Assembly (NCBI GenBank): GCA_050084985.1 | Contig: JBITNC010000001.1 | Location: forward strand, 39,556,001 to 39,620,000 | Source: Nageia nagi | Taxonomy: Eukaryota > Pinophyta | Reading direction: 5' to 3' | Length of the DNA: 64,000 bases | Part shown: positions 23,190 to 35,338 of the stretch, piece after piece | How positions within the stretch are numbered: position 1 is the stretch's first letter | How the letters are laid out: each line of letters begins with the position of its first letter | Program-made: the position numbers and the translations under genes | Notes under the pieces: model-generated | Told to the model about the DNA's origin: nothing | The model's input: only the letters and a program-made list of their open reading frames with translations | The model's database searches: none

Positions 23190-25058
23190 TGTTGATCAAT
23201 ATAATGTAACCTTAGGAGTTTGGTCTAGTTGTGTTCTCCACTGCTTACAAAAGTAGGGTCCTTGAAAGAGTAGAAAGTGGTGGGAGAGTGCACTCATTGG
23301 GGTTTTATGTTCAATCTCTAGATTATAGGCATATTACTTTCTATAGTAAGGTCAAAAGTAATTGGAAAGAGATAAAATACAAAATTAATAGGAAAGAGAC
23401 AAATGATCAAGATAAAGAAAGTAAACTAAAACTAACTAGCCTAGGTATTACTACATAAGCAACAATCCATAACCAAGATTATGAATAGCAAACTATCTTA
23501 CTCTTAGGGTCTTTCAATCACAATACATAGCCATAACTTAAGAAAATACTTCATGCATAACATTTACCAAAACATAATGAACAACCATTAACTATGATGG
23601 AAAAAGCATCATCATATTGTATTATCACACATAGAGCATTTCATACATTGGGAAAATTTGCTAGAATGTCCAACCTTTTGGACCTATAACAGTCCTCTAT
23701 TTATGTGTTTACATGTGCAATTGGATTATTGTCCACCATTATTATACTTAATTACTCTATTGAATAATAAGAGTATAAGAAACTATTTACAAATGTACAA
23801 TTATAATTATAACTATGCTAAATTGCATAGTGACTAAATACAATCAGTGTTAAGATTTATAAATTTATTATCTTTAAACTATTGTACTTCCTAGCCTTAA
23901 TTCCTCTAATCTATCATGTATTGCAATATATTGCAACTATAGCTAATTATGGAGATATGGTCCACCAACTTCATTGGTATAGCTTGTTTCTATGTTATTT
24001 CAGTAACCATCTAACTCTTTGCAACCATTTATGGCAACCACTATAGTTTTGGGTTGCATGGAATAGTGAGGGTAATGAAGAATGTATCATTAAAATCTAA
24101 GGAATAATTATTACTATCATATGGAAATGAGTTGTGGTGAACACATTGATAGAGCCCTGAGGGTCAAACACTCATGATTAAGTCAACTTGGATGTTCTCT
24201 TTAACTCATTATTCCTTTTGTAGTATAGCAAGTTCTATTTACCTTTAGTGGGGTTTAGTCATGGTAGAGACTTACTTTAACACCCACTAATTTTTAGTAA
24301 AATATCTAGCATCATCACTCAAAATCAATGGGTTCTATTTATTGGTTCTCCTAAAATATCTCCCCCTGAATCATTCTCTATGTAGTACCTATTGAATATT
24401 ATCTTAGCACCCATTGCTTTTAGTCAAAATATATGATGTCATCATTATAAATCAATGGGTCCTAGAGGACGAACTTCTTACAATATCTATCATTGATTTT
24501 TGGCATATGGTGGAACATTTTATCTGGAAATCCATAGGCTTTACAATATTACTCATTGGTAATGTTAACTGACTTTGACTCAATAGAGACTCATATTTAC
24601 AATATTTCCTACAAGACTTAGATTTCTATAATACCCAAATTAGATCTAGATATTTATTTCCCTTACATGTTATGGTATTTCTTATACATATTATAACACT
24701 TCCCAGATATTACTTAGATGTATTTATAGCACCTTATGACCTCAAAACTATGTACAGTTATCAGAACACACATGATTGAACAATGACCAACCTCTAGGAG
24801 TTATTTACATAATAACACTCACTTTTGAACAAGATAGTAGTTAACGTACAAAAAATGTTTAATACCTATTTACATGATAGCACCCAAACTATTGATGGCA
24901 CCCAAAATTAAGTAAAACTTGATAAAATTGACTAAGTACAAAGAATAAAGACTATTTCCAATATTCACAAAGTTGTGAAAGGGAAGTAAGAAATGGGAAT
25001 TATGAATGAGTTTATTTAAAAGGAATAATCCTTAGAACATGATCTTGAAAGAATAACA
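23190..25058 (-). repeat. Element E, 3' LTR
   Basis: Matches 35339-37183 at an offset of 12149 bases, for example both copies share GGGAGAGTGCACTCATTGGG (23281 and 35432) and AAGAATAAAGACTATTTCC near the far end. Divergence is moderate. The right end is set at the last shared GAAAGAATAA and is approximate. Confidence 0.82.
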
Positions 25059-25149
25059 ATATTCTAGAGCCTCTCAAGGTCTCATCCTACTTGAGAATCA
25101 AACCTTTAATTGCTACTACCACTTGCCTTTCCAAATAAAGCTTTTATAT

Positions 25150-28100
25150 GGATTTCAAGTGGTGGAATTAATTTTATAGGGAGCCAAAACTAAAGTTTGC
25201 TATATAAATCTTTTAAATCTTGATAATCTATCTATGAAAAAATAAGGCATGCTTATAGTTTGACTATATTTGCTTTGAAACCTATTACCATGTTCTCTAA
25301 TCTTTCAACATATAGAAACCTTATAATTACCTCTTGAGCTAAGTTATTTATTTGTTGCAAATCAAAGATTTGTTTCTCGGAGAAAGAGTGTTCCAAAAAC
25401 TATATAGTATTTACCACCCATTAGTTGCCACTACCTTGTACATCTTATTCCTCCCAAAATTTGGTGGCTTTTAATTCAATCAAAGAATGAAATAATTTAT
25501 TAATAAAACTAATTTTTGTCTTTAATTATTATTTTTGAATATCTACACCAAGCATCAAATCATATAACTCATAGATATCTTAGGTTCTTCTAAAAATTAT
25601 TTCCCTTAGCCTTGGAGTGATTGTAGCTAAATCTTTTTTAGTCAAGACCTTCAACCAACTCTATAATCCTTCAATTATAGATATGGGCACACCTACGACC
25701 AACTTGTACATAGTAGCTTGGGTAATATATTACTTGAGATCTTGTTCTATTTGATTTTTCAATAAATGAAACTATGATAAACTCACCAATCTTCTTTCTA
25801 TTTTCTCAACTAGGGATTTTTTAAAGTTTTTAACAATTTGTAGCAGCTTTTTCTTATCATCATTAAGGATTTTAGTTTTTGCTACTTCCTTCTTCAACAC
25901 CTCTTTATTCTATTGGGCTTTCTAATTATAAATTACAATGGCTTGAGCTTTTAGTTCTTCCATTTGATTCTTCACATTTTCAAGCTCATCCTTACCTTGT
26001 TCTAGGCTCTTTTCAAACTCATTTTTCTACTTATCCATTTTCCCTGTTAAGTCCTTATTCTAGTTTTGGAACTTGACTATTATCTTATCTTTTAGGGAGC
26101 ATCCTTCTTATATTTATCTATTTTTTTTATTTAACCTATCAATCTTATTTTCCATAGATTAGAGGCTTTTTTCAACCTCCATTTACAATAAGTTTGGATT
26201 GATCTATAGCTAGAGCACTTTGCATATTTACATTTACCACAACCATTGGGGTAGTATCCAATTACCCTTCTTTGAAAGGCATTTGGGCAATTTTAATATC
26301 CCTTATTTCTATAACTTTGCTCAAAATTCTTAACTATTTCTCTAATAGCACAAGGGGTTTATTTACAAATATCTCCCAATTAATGGGCTCTACAATTTGA
26401 GTGGAAAAAATTCTTTTTATTTCCTCTTAAGAGGCTATAGGAAAAGGAATTAAAGAATGTGGGGGTGCACTTGCCTTTGAAGTGGATGTTGGCATGTCTT
26501 GTGTGGGTCCTTTTGATTTCATTTTGGTGGAAGATGTTATTTTTACTTCCTCTTTATCCTCCTCTTTGTAATGCTTCTTTTTCTTAGGTGTCTTATCCTA
26601 TGGCCTAGAGTCTTTTTTCTTCTTGGGATCCTTATCATCATCATCATCTCCATCTCCACCTGCTTCACCTCCAGTTGTTGTAGTACCACCTATGTTGAGT
26701 ACATTACCTCCTCCTTGCTACACTTCATCCCCCATTTCCTCCTATGCATATTAGTAAACACTAATGTCTATGCTTTGGGGCTTTTGAGTTTCTTTGATAT
26801 CCATTATTTCTATTTCTCTCATGCTTAGTTTTGGCATTTATTAGCTTATTCAAGGAGATAGAGTTTGTGTACTCTTGGCTACATGTTCTTGTATGGTCTA
26901 GGGTTTCTTTTTGGGTATTGATTTCTTCTTTAGGGATTCCTATGCTTAAGCCTATGCCAATTTTTGGGCTTTTCTTCTTCTTTTTGGGGAGACTCCTAAG
27001 AAGTAGTAGTTATTTCAACTTGAGTTCTCTTCTTATTTTTTAGTAGCTATTGTGAACTAGATGGTTCACCCACTTCTTTTCTCTTTGTTTCCCCTTTTTT
27101 TGGTTGGTCCTTTGGCTTAATACCTCTAAAAAATGTTCCTTGAAAATTAACTTGGAGTGTTTGCCCTATTTCTACTAACAAGTCTTATTTGTACTAAGCT
27201 TCTAGGTACTGATCATATTGGAATTCACCAAAGCATTATTTTTCAACATGGTGTATCTTGGTGGTATACTTAAATCTAAACTTTATGAAATAATCAATCT
27301 TATTATTTCCCCAACCTAACTCATCCCTTAATTGGGTTAAAACTTCTAGGTTTAAGCTAAACTCTTACTATTTAACCTCCTAGATTCGATATTTTTTAAC
27401 ACCTTCAAGGGCCAACTAGGCCTTATCCAAAATCCCATTTCAGGGACACCTCATCTTCCTATTCAGATTGATTGATAAAATATCAACATTGGTTCAAGCC
27501 TCATGATAAAAATCTAAACACTTTTTATTTAACTTTATAATTTTTGTAATTTCTCCCAATGGATCATATATCCAATGGGAATTCACCTTTCCTAACTTGA
27601 AATTTTATACAATAAAATTAGCTATACTATCTTTACACCCTATTTCAAGCAATGTAGAATTTTTAGTAATGGATGGTATATTTATAATGGGTTTGAAATA
27701 ACTCCAAACCCATATTTTATTTCTATGGCACACATCTACCTACCATTTCTATAGAATACAATTGGGGTGTAACAAATTTTGGTAGGAAAAATAGATTCTC
27801 AAAATACCCATACCTTATTATAACAGTTATATTCTTCAAGAAGTACTAGTCAACTATTTTGTTTCCTCCTTGCAATTCTCATATGGTAGACTGGCATAAC
27901 ATGTGGGAAATCTTCCCTATTAGAATTTGCATCAGTAATGCATAAAACAATTCCATAAACTAATAATATGATCCATGGAGCTTAGTTAGTATAGGGACTC
28001 TCAAATCAACTAGTGAAGGTGTTGTGGTTAGGGTTGTAGGTTCAATTTGAAGTCCTCCTTCCACTAGTATCTCTATATTTTTGTGTATTATGAGCCACCA

Positions 28101-29000
28101 AAGATAAGATGAATGCCACAAATCTAATTTTCCTATTTTAAAAATATTTTTTCTTACCTCATTCAAAATTAAGGTAGGTAAATCATAGTAGATATGGGCC
28201 TCTATGATATTATAGGCCATTCTCATCTTGGCCTCATCTACCTCAATTTTAGTGTTCTTCCCAAGAATGATCACTAATGCTTGCAGGACCTTTCTATCTT
28301 GAGACTTTTCAAAGGAGGCAATATCATAGCTCTATAGAATCATTTTGCACCTTCCCTTATACCTTTCATCAATCCATTCTAGCATCTCTACCTCATTTTG
28401 ATAAAATTCATCTTTCTCATGCTTAAGGTCTTTTCTTTTAACATGAAAGGTCTAATCAAATGAGATTGAAAATGCATGCATAATAGTCTTAGGGGAGTAA
28501 TCTAAAAAAAAGTCAAGTTTGTACATGGACTTTATCTCTTCTAGTTGTTGTTTGTTGAAAGCTCTAATTTCATATCCTATGGGCTATGCCTAAGCATGAT
28601 AGCACACAACAATTTAGGATTGGTGAAATATTCATAGGGCACATAATATATATGGACCTAGTCTATCATGACATCCCTCTTGGACTCAGCTAATGATTTA
28701 CCTTTTCCCATGACCTTGGGCTTTAGGTGGTACAATAGGATCCTCATGGGATCAACACACTAGGTATCCATATGAATGATGATCCCCATTTTCATCCAAT
28801 TGACACTAGGATCATTCTCAAGATATTCTTCTTGCATCATGATAAGATTAGCATCCACCCCCTCTTATTTAATGACTATTGGTTCCTTGGTAGCTTTCAT
28901 GGTGTCTATTATCTTCTTTGTAGCAAGGGTAAGCATCAAAAACATTAAACTTTGAAATATCAAACTCTAAAATTCTCCTTCTCTTCACACTATCTGCTTT
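25150..29000 (-). pseudogene. Element E 3' coding region of unknown function
   Basis: Downstream of the integrase, the minus strand keeps coding-like sequence for some 3.8 kb, broken by stops and frameshifts. Readable parts in order: IIDTMKATKEPIVIK (about 28890), DYSPKTIMHAFSISFD (about 28460), EFYQNEVEMLEWIDERYKGR (about 28380), then an intact 104-codon stretch (27960-28274) with MRMAYNIIEAHIYYDLPTL and LWWLIIHKNIEILVEGG. Later comes an acidic run of aspartates followed by lysines (about 26560-26660), a serine/proline linker, PHSLIPFPIAS and INWEIFVNKPLVLLEK. I recognise no domain. It occupies the env or extra-ORF position of gypsy elements. It may be a captured host gene or an element-specific protein. 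Confidence 0.6.
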
Positions 29001-29479
29001 ATAGGTTCTAAGCTCTAGTGGCTTAGAAACTTATGCTCTAAAATTTTGTTAAGTGAAGAATATGAGGGTTAGGGAGTATGTTTTATTTGCACAAAATTTT
29101 TTGATTGATTTTTATTAATGGAAATTAATGACCAAGGAATGTTAGGGTATGCATGAAGTATGATGTCATGGATGATAGGTAGGACTACATTGATTTTAAG
29201 CATGCTGAATTTAAATTGCGAGATAGGGCAAGGCTAGTAGATTTTTTGAGGAGATCTCCCTCTTAAATACTATCCTTTTGATTAAAAAGTTTGCATTGAA
29301 ATGTCCTAACTCCATGCCATGCTTAGTTATGTTGACATTAATGGCTACCTAGCTCCTTAGGAAGTGAATCCTACCTAAATTAGAATGTATAAGCATTAAT
29401 TTTCTTTTTGAAGAAGATAATAATATCTACATTGTGTAATCATTGGTAGGTATTATGTAATCACCTAATCACCTAGTAA

Positions 29480-30560
29480 TGTTTCAAATAGATCCCATTT
29501 ACTAGTATAGGTAGATCCTAGGACCCGATGATATCTTGAAGTATAAATGCATTATTTTGCATAAATTGAGTAATAATATAGGGCCCACTCCATAAGTAAT
29601 CAAATTTTTTATTTTTCTTAAGTTTTCTCTTTCCTCATCCCATTTTAGGATAATGTATTCTATTTCAAACTTAACCCAAGAATACTTTTTCTTGTCAAAC
29701 CACTTCTTAACTATCTATTTTTGATGCTATAAATACTCATATGCTCTATTTATGTCTTCTTCCAATTTAAAGAGCTGATTGAATCTCTCTTGTAATGCCT
29801 CAAAATCATAATATTTTAGCCCTTGCAAGATTTTCAATGTAGGTAACTCAATATGAATAGAAAATAATGGTTTTTTACCATACACCAATGCATAAGGGGA
29901 TATCTTGATAGCTATATTGGTACTAATTCCATTTACCCATAATACATAGTCTAATTATGTATGCCATTGTATGGGATTCCCTTCAATTATCCTTTTGATA
30001 ATCCAAGTTAGGTTCTTATTTATTGATTCTACTAACCCATTCCCTTTTGGGTAATAATTTGAAGAGAATAATCAGTAGATCCCATATTCAACAACAAAGT
30101 ATGATAAATTAGCTCCAATGAATGCAGGACCATTGTTTAATACAATAGTTTGTGGAATACCAAAATGAGTGATTATTATTTTGATCATCTCTATCACTAC
30201 CTCCTAATATGCATTCTTATATGGCATGGCTTCTAACCCATCTTGTGAAATAATCTATTGCATTTAGAATAAACTTATGATCCACTAAGGAATTTGGATT
30301 TATAACACCAATGAAGTCAAGACCTCATTATTGGAAAGGGTTCTCAACAACCATAATCTTAAGAGGCATTACAACTTATCTTCTTTTTTCTACATACCTT
30401 CTACATTTATCACATTCTTAAGCTATCTTAAATGAATCTTGAAACACTGTAGGCCAATAATACCTAGCTTGCAATATTTTTGCTACACTAGTTAGACCAC
30501 TATAGTATCCTCTAGAGAATCCATAATGAAATTCATGTAAAATTCTCTTGGATTCATCAT
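29480..30560 (-). pseudogene. Element E integrase
   Basis: On the minus strand the core shows WGLDFIGVINPNS and AIDYFTRWV (first acidic site), then NNGPAFIGANLSYF (second), YYPKGNGLVESINKNL (region of the third, E kept) and TNIAIKISPYALVYGKKP. The C-terminal part near 29500-29680 has KFDYLWSGPYII and NNAFILQD, typical of gypsy integrases of this group. It would insert the DNA copy. Numerous stops (mainly TAA/TAG in place of CAA/CAG/TGG) break it. Confidence 0.85.
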
Positions 30561-30719
30561 TAGTTATACATCTTAATAGGTTTGATCAAAAATTTCCCTA
30601 TAAATATGATCATCTATCATCACAAACTTCAATGCTTGTAGCTTGAATCTCCTTCTTTCAAATCTATCCAATAATTCAAAACATTTACTAATTCTAAAAT
30701 AAAAAACAAACTATTTTAT

Positions 30720-31040
30720 CTAATCACTTTCTTGATTAAGATGCTTTTCATACTCTATGATAGCAATCATGTGTGAAGCCCATGCAATATTTTCACAAAG
30801 ATCCCTACCCCTAATAATCTTGGTTGGCTTAATTTTTATATCATGTTCCATTATTTTTGTAATCCAACCAACTTTCCCTTCACCTAGATCTCCTTGAATG
30901 ACATAGTTTCTTATATCTATGTGAATAGTATATACAAGAATATTATTATGAGACACATAATGCTTAAACTTTTTGAGTCCTTTCATAATGGAAAACACTT
31001 GCTTTTCAATAAAATAATACCTTCTTTGATGATGGTGCAA
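30720..31040 (-). pseudogene. Element E RNase H (pol-associated)
   Basis: A 106-codon open stretch reads YYFIEKQVFSIMKGLKKFKH, then GEGKVGWITKIMEHDIKIKP and RGRDLCENIA. This is the second half of the gypsy RNase H next to reverse transcriptase; the first half with its first aspartate lies in the broken sequence up to about 31200. It degrades the RNA strand during copying. Shared wording with the remnant at 58200-58470 shows the two elements are related. Confidence 0.85.
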
Positions 31041-31200
31041 TGTTGGGCTAGGAAAGGCAATGGGATGTTCTTCCTTTTGGTCATTCTTTTATGCTAGAAT
31101 TGCATCAACACCTTTCTATGCTCCATATGCATACATAATAAATTCTTTTGAAAAATATGGGTTCTTCAAAATAGGAGCTTCTATTATGGTCTTTTTAATG

Positions 31201-32110
31201 TCATGAAAATATTGGTTTACTTTTTATGACCATGAAAATACATCTTTCTTTAATATTTATTGAAATTGAAGAAACTATTTCTAAAAAATTATTAATAAAT
31301 TTTCTTACAAAATTGATTTGAAAAAGGAAGGATTGTAGGGCCTTCTTATTTGAAGGTAAAGGTAATGCTTCAATAGCTTTCACTCTATTTGGATCTATTG
31401 CCAATCCTTTTTTTGAGATAATATGACCAAGTAATTTTCTTTGGTTAACCATAAAAATAGATATTTTAGGACTAATTAATATCCCAAATTCTATATATTT
31501 TTCAAAAACATTCTTACGATGATGCAAATGATCTTCTCTACTTTTGAAAAATACTATAATAACATATAGGTAGATAAGAACAATTTTATTTATAATATCA
31601 CCAAAGGCATGGTCCATGGTTCTTTAAAAGGTATCCACAGCATTTGGGAGACTGAAAGATATTCTCTAAAAAGCAAATGTCCCCCATTTGGTTATGAATG
31701 CAGTCTTGAAGTAGTCCTCATTCTTTACCCAAATTTGGTTGAATCCTAATTAGCCATCAATCATATAAAAATAACATGTTCCAACTATGTGTGGAGGATT
31801 TGTTCCATTAGTGGAAGAGGATAGTTTTCATTGAGAGATATTTGGTTCAAATTTCTAAAGTCTACACATAACCTAATTTATTTACTCTTCTTCCTTATTG
31901 AGACATGATTAGCAACCCAATAAAAATGCTTGATAGGATAGATAATTTAAGAGTCTAGCAATTTAATTAGCTTTTGCTTCATGGTTTCTTCTATTTTTGG
32001 GTTTACTAACCTTTGCTTTTGTCTATATGGTTTTGCCTCTAGCTCAAGCTTAATAATTTATTGCATCACATTTTTATCATATATTTTTAGATCTCCATAA
32101 GTCCAAAAAA
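31201..32110 (-). pseudogene. Element E reverse transcriptase
   Basis: Minus-strand motifs in order: KPYRQKQRLVNPKIEETM, IRLCVDFRNLNQ, NYPLPLMEQILH, KWGTFAF, and in the open part (31201-31617) IYLYVIIVFFKSREDH where the family has YLDD. Both catalytic aspartates of that motif are lost (Y-L-Y-V). Then LLGHIISKKGLAIDPNRVKA and LPSNKKALQSFL follow, the usual thumb and connection. The order and wording fit the gypsy group with a second RNase H. It is inactive. Confidence 0.92.
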
Positions 32111-32680
32111 TTACCTTTGATAACTAATGATAAATTTGAAAAATGATTCTTTTCTCTTCTTTAGAACATTATAATCCAACCTTTATATATTTCTTGAGTT
32201 ATACTTCTAACTCAATATTACCCTATTTTTGAATAGCCAAAGTTTTGGATTTTTGAACATCTTCAAAGTCAAACAACCTTTCAAAAGAGAGTAAACCGTT
32301 TGGTATAACATTATTTTTGAGTTGTATCACATCTAACTCCTAGAAATAGTTAGATAGTTATTCAATACCAAAGGTATGAGCAATTACTTCATCTAACAAG
32401 AAATTCATGATATTTTCATTGGAGTCAAATACCTACCAAAAGTTTGCAGTATTAGGTAGTGATGGCCTACATTGGATTTTGACTCCAACGCTTATCTACA
32501 ACTTGATTCTATCTTCTAGGAATAGTGATGTTTTGTATTTATCTAGTTTCTAACTTGCTTTATTACCAGTTCAAAATCACCATGCACCACTAGGCATCTA
32601 ATTCCCATGCTAATAGCTTTGGATGGCCCTAAAAAAAGGGCTTCATATTTAGCAATATTATTTATGCAAATCCATGTGAA

Positions 32681-32962
32681 TCAGAATGAGAATCTTCTCA
32701 TATTTCCTTTTGGTGATTTCAAGATAACACTAGTCCCATAGCCATATTTACATCTAGCTCCATCAAAGTACATTATCCATATCTCATGCTCCCTTTCAGC
32801 TATGATTGAGATTGGTTGCACATTTTCATATAAATAATAGTTTCCCATGCTAATGTTAGTGACTTGATAATTGAGGTCATTTTCTAAAAGAATTTTTATG
32901 GTTAATAATGTTTCTTTGAGTGTATCCCTTTCAAATACTTCTACTAGTTTAGATCCATTCAT
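32681..32962 (-). pseudogene. Element E additional RNase H-like domain, upstream of RT
   Basis: An open 93-codon stretch ends in EIWIMYFDGARCKYGYGTSV followed by ILKSPKG, the opening strand pair of the second (plant-type, 'archaeal-like') RNase H found in Tat-type gypsy elements: the YFDG aspartate is the first catalytic site. The later motif (N-N-x-A-E-Y) should follow left of 32681 and is decayed. Here the domain lies between protease and reverse transcriptase; in the classical Tat order it lies between RNase H and integrase. Confidence 0.72.
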
Positions 32963-33183
32963 ATAATTTTACTCTATGATCTTCTTAATATGAACACTTT
33001 TGGTACCTTCATTTTGAATTTTTACTTGTTTATTTTGGAAATGGAGTAGAACATGTGTATAATATAAAGCTAAGTACACTCTCAATTTGGTAGTAAAATA
33101 TCTAGACAAATATATTTCAAATAGATGAGAAATATCAACAATAATAATATCTTGAATGACACATATATCAAGGAATGCATTCA

Positions 33184-33571
33184 AAGTTATTGGAACTCCT
33201 TTAACACTACCAACAACATCTACTAAGGAAGAATCTAGTTGTATGACTTTGTCTATGCATCAAGTAATGTATAGTTTCATTTCAGTTGCAACTACTTTGG
33301 AAATGAAATTAATACAAGCTTTGGTATCTTTCATACAATTATTAACTACCCAACCTTCTAGTCTAAGGGACATGTAGAAAGGTGGGGGTCTTATTATACC
33401 TATGGGAGATGGAGGGACATCATCATATATTGCAAATAATGCATTACCTTCACTTACTCTCTTTTTACTATTTCTAAAGTTCAAAGCTTCTTGCAAAAGG
33501 TGAATTTGATTTGGAATCCTCAATGCATCAAGCATTGACATTCTAGAAGGTGTCTTCTTCAATTCTTCCAT
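33184..33571 (-). pseudogene. Element E aspartic protease
   Basis: An open stretch (33260-33571) opens KTPSRMSMLDALRIP and runs through RPPPFYMSLRLEGWVVNNCM to KDTKACINFIS. In this family the last segment is I-D-T-G-A-S-x-N: the aspartate and threonine remain, the glycine is now lysine. The protease would release gag and pol products. It follows gag directly and precedes the extra RNase H. Confidence 0.8.
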
Positions 33572-33599
33572 AATGTTATATGGAGCATAAGGGGAAAAA

Positions 33600-35230
33600 T
33601 TACTTATTTTAGGGGTTCATGTGATTTGAACTACTAAGTAGCCTTATCCTTATAATGATTAATTATAAAAGGATATATTAATGGATGAGGCCTTTCCTTG
33701 TCTTGGATTTCTTTTTTAGCTATAGCAAGATTTCCTACCATAGAGGTAGTATTAACTGGGTGTTGAGGAATATGATTTGGATATCCAAGAATTTGATTTT
33801 CTTGATTCTATGGTTGGAGCATAGGAGCTTTAGCTCTTTTTGGATCAAGTTGAGCTAGAATGGTTTGTTAATTTTTCTAAGATACTTAGGCTTGTTGCAA
33901 AATTACTAAAGAAGAGGATCTAGTTTGAACATAATTAGCTTATTCTCTAGCATAACCCAAAAGCCAAAAATTAACCATGGTAAGGTCTATAATAGGATTT
34001 GATGGAGGTTATACCATTTGATCTAAGTGTAAACCCAAATGTTGATGTTGATACACTAAATAGGAGTCTAGTAAATGAGGATTTGAACATGGAGGATACC
34101 ATTCTATAATGCTCATAGCATTAGCCATAACCATATTATCAATTACCTTGGGAATAATGGGCTATTCTATTTTATTATTCCTAGGCTAAAATCTTTGTTG
34201 ATACTAGTTATCATATATTTTATAGTTAAAGCCTTGATTATTCCTCTCTTATAAAGTGATCTTATTTGTAAGATTCCTAATAGTTACCTCCAATTTCATT
34301 ATTCTTTCTTCCTCTTGAGATTTAGAATCAATTATTAAACTTATAGATGGAAAGGTAGGTAATGTTGGTACTTGATTCTATATTATAGGCTTAGGAGGAG
34401 GAGGTGGTGGCAAGGCTAATACTCTAGGATGAGAAATTTATGGAGCTTGTTTAAGGGTTAAATTAGAAAACAAAGGCATAATGGATCTTGGTTGTATCTT
34501 TCCATAGGATACTAAAGTATGTTCAAAAGTTTTAGCCATCTAGTATACATTAGGAAAAGTATCTTCAAATATGACAATAAGCATATTGAGATTAGGGAGG
34601 AAAGTTTTCCTATAATATACCAACGCTTATACATTGGTTGGTCTAATTCTTGTTGGAATATATTTCCATGTTTTCTCAAATATTATATTGAAATCATTGA
34701 TAAACTCATCTAGGTGCCTTTTAATACATGCTATAAGGCTTACAAAGGTGCTATCACCATCATTTGCAACAAATATTTTGATAAGGACTTTGCATAACTC
34801 TCCCCATACATTTATAGATAGGGATGTGAGAGTTCTAAACCATTTAGCTACTTTACCTTAAAAAGAATGGGATAATAATCTAATCATTATTGTTTCATCA
34901 GTAATATCAAAACTTGAAGCCAAAAGAGAGATATCATTATAGTGTTCATATGATATCTTTCTAGATCCATCATATTTAGGCAAAAATTTAAAAGTTTCTT
35001 AGGGAATATCTAGGGAATTAGCAAAGGCAACCAAAGGATGGCCATTATTCCAAGTAGGGAAATTAGTAGGAGTAGTTTGGGCCATGTTTAGACCACTAGT
35101 ATCAAGTAAAGGAAATTTCAAGGTAGAATTAAATATGGATGATAATGGACAACTCTCATGGGAATTTGAGGAGGTAAGGTTAGAGAAATATTTCACCTAT
35201 TCCTCCTATGAGTAATTGATAACTCTTGAA
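33600..35230 (-). pseudogene. Element E gag
   Basis: The minus strand from about 35230 reads an open piece (34999-35196) with MAQTTPTNFPTWNNGHPLV, then the gypsy gag core: LPKYDGSRKISYEHYND, IRLLSHSF, GKVAKWFRTLTSLSINVWGE (about 34800-34860) and IKRHLDEFINDFN. The tail (33600-34500) is proline/glutamine-rich with PPPPPP near 34390. Stops are frequent. No clear zinc knuckle was found. Confidence 0.75.
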
Positions 35231-35338
35231 AGCACTCATTGATATCTTATCAAACATAGCTATCTAGCCTTTCCATACCCAGTAAATATGGAATTTAGCT
35301 CATGTCTTATTGGGCATGCCAAAAATGGGCATTTATAC

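Noticed and set aside
26571-27043. Hydrophobic plus-strand frames that look like membrane proteins
   Set aside because: They are the reverse of the Asp/Lys-rich minus-strand coding region; phenylalanine/serine/leucine content is explained by that.
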